From the NCBI GenBank assembly GCA_903890885.1, contig CAITCX010000467.1, positions 1 to 9,571 of the forward strand: a stretch of 9,571 bases of DNA. Direction: 5' to 3'. Position 1 is the stretch's first letter. Each line of letters opens with the position of its first letter. The notes beneath the pieces were generated by a model. That model searched no databases, was not told the origin of the DNA, and was given only the letters and a program-made list of their open reading frames with translations. Positions 7,468-9,571 of the stretch are shown here, one piece after another. A program made the position numbers and the translations under genes. The stretch comes from an uncultured Dehalococcoidia bacterium (GTDB taxonomy: Bacteria; Chloroflexota; Dehalococcoidia; Dehalococcoidales; UBA3254).

Positions 7468-8262
7468 ATGAGGTTAAAAGATAGGGTCGCCATTGTCACC
7501 GGCTCCGCACGTGGTATAGGTGAGTCCATCGCCAATCGGTTTGCGGAAGAAGGGGCTAAAATCGTTATCAATGGTATCGATCTGCCGGCAGCCCAGGCAG
7601 TGGCAGAGAGATTAACTAAGGAAGGCAAACAGGCCATTGCTTTAAAAGCCGATGTTTCCGTAAAAACCGAAGTACAAGCTATGGTCAAAGCTGCTGTGGA
7701 TAAATTCGGCAGGGTGGATATCCTGGTCAATAACGCCGGAATGTCAGTGGTTGGGGCTTCGCAGGATTTGGAAGAAGCCGTTTGGCGCAAAGGCATTGAT
7801 GTAATGTTGACCGGAGCGTTTCTGTGCTGCCAGGCCGCCGGCAAAGAGATGATCAAGCAGAGGTTCGGCAAGATCGTCAATATTGCCTCTATTAACGGCA
7901 TCGGCGCATATCCGGAGAGGGCCTGTTATTGCAGTGCCAAAGCCGGGGTAATCGCTCTTACAAAGGTGCTGGCTTGTGAGTGGGCGCATTACAACATTAA
8001 TGTTAACGCGGTGGCGCCCGGCGCTGTCGAGACTGACATGGTCAAGAACCTGGTGGCCTTTGGTATCCTGCCCAAGGATGAAGTGGTCCGCAGGACACCA
8101 ATGGGCAGAATGGCCAGTACCTTGGAAATCGCCGATACCGTGGTTTTCCTGGTTTCAGAAGAGTCACGGTTCATTGAAGGTCAGACTATCGCAGTAGACG
8201 GCGGCTGGACGGCTTACGAATACCTGGAGTCATGGCTGGATAAAGCCCGCCAAAAAGATTAA
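7468..8262 (+). CDS. Short-chain dehydrogenase/reductase (classical SDR), second copy
   Basis: This 264-residue SDR has the cofactor loop TGSARGIG (11-18), NNAG at 88-91, Ser141, and Tyr154/Lys158 in YCSAK with the normal 13-residue spacing from the serine. VDGG at 243-246 is the C-terminal signature. The residue after the second strand is Asn35 (VINGID), so cofactor preference is unclear. The Asn of the catalytic tetrad, normally in D-x-N-x-T-G, reads Met113 (GIDVMLTG), an unusual change next to otherwise complete catalytic residues. A 15-residue tail after VDGG (EYLESWLDKARQKD) is slightly longer than in the first SDR. TGGAGA near 7455-7460 is the ribosome binding site. It follows the CoA-transferase closely, suggesting it acts on a hydroxyacyl-/ketoacyl-CoA or the free acid of the same pathway. 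Reaction is inferred only from family. Confidence 0.93.
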   Translation: MRLKDRVAIVTGSARGIGESIANRFAEEGAKIVINGIDLPAAQAVAERLTKEGKQAIALKADVSVKTEVQAMVKAAVDKFGRVDILVNNAGMSVVGASQDLEEAVWRKGIDVMLTGAFLCCQAAGKEMIKQRFGKIVNIASINGIGAYPERACYCSAKAGVIALTKVLACEWAHYNINVNAVAPGAVETDMVKNLVAFGILPKDEVVRRTPMGRMASTLEIADTVVFLVSEESRFIEGQTIAVDGGWTAYEYLESWLDKARQKD

Positions 8263-8290
8263 CCAGCAGGTAGTTGGTTGCGCAAAGATC

Positions 8291-8320
8291 AGCAGAGCCC
8301 AATTGGGCCCTGCTTAATTT
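8291..8320 (+). terminator. Hairpin between second SDR and iorA, possible partial terminator
   Basis: AGCAG (8291-8295) pairs with CTGCT (8310-8314) and GCCC (8297-8300) with GGGC (8305-8308) around an AATT loop, with a single A-C mismatch. It is followed by TTAATTTACTT, a broken T-run. The stem is stable but the tail is weak, so it may act as a leaky terminator or RNA-stability element within the cluster. No clear promoter follows before iorA. Confidence 0.55.
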
Positions 8321-8352
8321 ACTTAATGGGGTTTATATAGGAGGAAACGGTT

Positions 8353-9571
8353 ATGGCTGACACGGAGAAACTAACGTTAACAGCGGATGCTCCTGGAAAG
8401 GTCATGTTCATGCTGGGCAACGAGGCCATCGCCAGGGGTGCTCTTGAAGCCGGTTTGCGGGTTTATGCCGCTTATCCTGGTACTCCTTCCAGTGAAATCA
8501 GTGAAACGCTGATCACTTTGTCTGAAAAAGAAGGTTTTTACGGAGAGTGGTCGGTTAATGAAAAAGTGGCTTTTGAGGTGGCTTTCGGAGCTTCAATGTG
8601 CGGGGTCAGGTCTATGACCTCGCTCAAGCATGTCGGCCTGAATGTGGCGCACGATTCCCTGATGTCAGCCACCTATATGGGCGCTCTCGGCGGCATGGTG
8701 ATGGTCAATGCGGATGATCCTGGCCAGTGGAGTTCACAGAACGAGCAGGATAACCGTTTTATTGCCGAGCAGGCCTATATGCCTGTTCTGGAGCCATCTT
8801 CCGCGCAGGAAGCCAAAGATATGACGGTTGATGCCTTCCGGCTTTCTGAAGAATTTGGCCAGATATTTATGTTGCGTTCAGTTACACGCATCGGTCATGC
8901 GCGCGGAGATGTTACGTTGGGGGCTATCCGTAAAGGTCAGGAAAAGGGCGAGTTTAAAAAGAGCGACCGTTTTCAGTGTATGCCGGCCTGGTCGCGCAAA
9001 AACCGGGTGGTGCTGATAGAAAAGCTGGCGAAAATCAAGGAGTATTTTGAAACCTCGCCCTATAACTCGACTAAAATTGTGAAAGGCGCCAAACTGGGCA
9101 TTATTACCAGCGGTATTTCATATTGTTATGCTTATGAAGCTTTGCGCTGGTTGGGACTGGAAGACAAGGTGGCTGTTCTAAAGATAGGCACTCCCTTTCC
9201 GCTGCCTGAGAAACTGGTGCGGACCTTCCTTTATTCTGTACCGGAAGTGCTGGTGATGGAAGAACTTGAGGCCTTTGTAGAGAACCATGTGGCCGTGATT
9301 GCTCAAAAAGCTGATATCCGGGTCTGGATTCACGGTAAAGACGTTTTACCGGTGAGGGGTGAGCTGGATGTCCGCAAAGCTGTCGAAGCTATTGCTAAAT
9401 TATCCGGTGTGGCACTTCCTGCTGATTTTCAGACAATTGATAAGAGAGCGGAAGAGGCCAGTGCTATTCTGCCTTTGCGGCCGCCCACTCTCTGTTCCGG
9501 GTGTCCTCATCGGGCTACCCTGTATGCCATTAATGTAGCTTCTCGCAAGATCAAGAAAGACCTGGGACAAA
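8353..9571 (+). CDS. iorA: Indolepyruvate:ferredoxin oxidoreductase alpha subunit, N-terminal part (cut by window edge)
   Basis: IorA with its partner IorB oxidatively decarboxylates aryl 2-oxo acids (indolepyruvate, phenylpyruvate) to aryl-acetyl-CoA, reducing ferredoxin, using thiamine diphosphate and iron-sulfur clusters. The 406 visible codons include the pyrimidine-binding domain start YPGTPSSEI (41-49) and WSVNEKVAFEVA (66-77), whose Glu70 probably contacts the cofactor. SLKHVGLNVAHD (near 95-106) is typical of the family. PPTLCSGCPHRA (377-388) opens the second, diphosphate-binding domain. Full-length proteins are about 600 residues with a C-terminal ferredoxin-like domain, so about one third is missing past the window. 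The ATG follows a perfect AGGAGG (8339-8344) with 8-nt spacing. Its place after CoA-transferase and SDR genes suggests a catabolic route producing an acyl-CoA and reduced ferredoxin; related proteins with other 2-oxo acid substrates exist. Confidence 0.94.
   Translation, partial: MADTEKLTLTADAPGKVMFMLGNEAIARGALEAGLRVYAAYPGTPSSEISETLITLSEKEGFYGEWSVNEKVAFEVAFGASMCGVRSMTSLKHVGLNVAHDSLMSATYMGALGGMVMVNADDPGQWSSQNEQDNRFIAEQAYMPVLEPSSAQEAKDMTVDAFRLSEEFGQIFMLRSVTRIGHARGDVTLGAIRKGQEKGEFKKSDRFQCMPAWSRKNRVVLIEKLAKIKEYFETSPYNSTKIVKGAKLGIITSGISYCYAYEALRWLGLEDKVAVLKIGTPFPLPEKLVRTFLYSVPEVLVMEELEAFVENHVAVIAQKADIRVWIHGKDVLPVRGELDVRKAVEAIAKLSGVALPADFQTIDKRAEEASAILPLRPPTLCSGCPHRATLYAINVASRKIKKDLGQ

Overview
The window reads as a stretch of chromosome from a low- to mid-GC anaerobic Gram-positive bacterium, most likely a Clostridia/Peptococcaceae-type Firmicute. 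The reasons are a PcrA-type helicase, strong AGGAGG-like ribosome binding sites, sigma-A-type promoters (TTGACA/TATAAT and TGnTATAAT), an Isf-type iron-sulfur flavoprotein and a ferredoxin-dependent 2-oxoacid oxidoreductase. This assignment is inference. All supported genes are on the + strand; the reverse-strand open frames are shadows.

Region 1 (1-2933): a complete pcrA helicase gene whose extended -10 box lies so close to the start codon that the mRNA may be leaderless. A small iron-sulfur flavoprotein gene (cysteine motif C-x2-C-x2-C-x5-C) follows 27 bp downstream. Region 2 (2934-4636): an isolated 40-residue protein gene with its own -10 box, strong ribosome binding site and intrinsic terminator, then a class I/II PLP aminotransferase with its own extended -10 promoter.

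Region 3 (4637-9571): an intergenic region with a near-consensus promoter, inverted repeats around it and a leader of about 138 nt. It drives an apparent catabolic cluster: SDR oxidoreductase, small cupin lacking the usual metal ligands, family III CoA-transferase, second SDR, and the start of an indolepyruvate:ferredoxin oxidoreductase alpha subunit (iorA) that runs off the window. A perfect 11-bp-stem terminator lies between cupin and CoA-transferase, and a second hairpin lies before iorA, so expression along the cluster is probably stepped.

The likely theme is interconversion of hydroxy/oxo acids or their CoA thioesters (two SDRs, CoA-transferase) feeding ferredoxin-linked oxidation of a 2-oxo acid to an acyl-CoA (IorA), possibly with the aminotransferase supplying 2-oxo acids. 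The substrate cannot be read from the sequence. The least explained items are the 40-residue protein, the regulated leader, and the identity of the SDR-cupin-CoA-transferase-SDR-IorA pathway.
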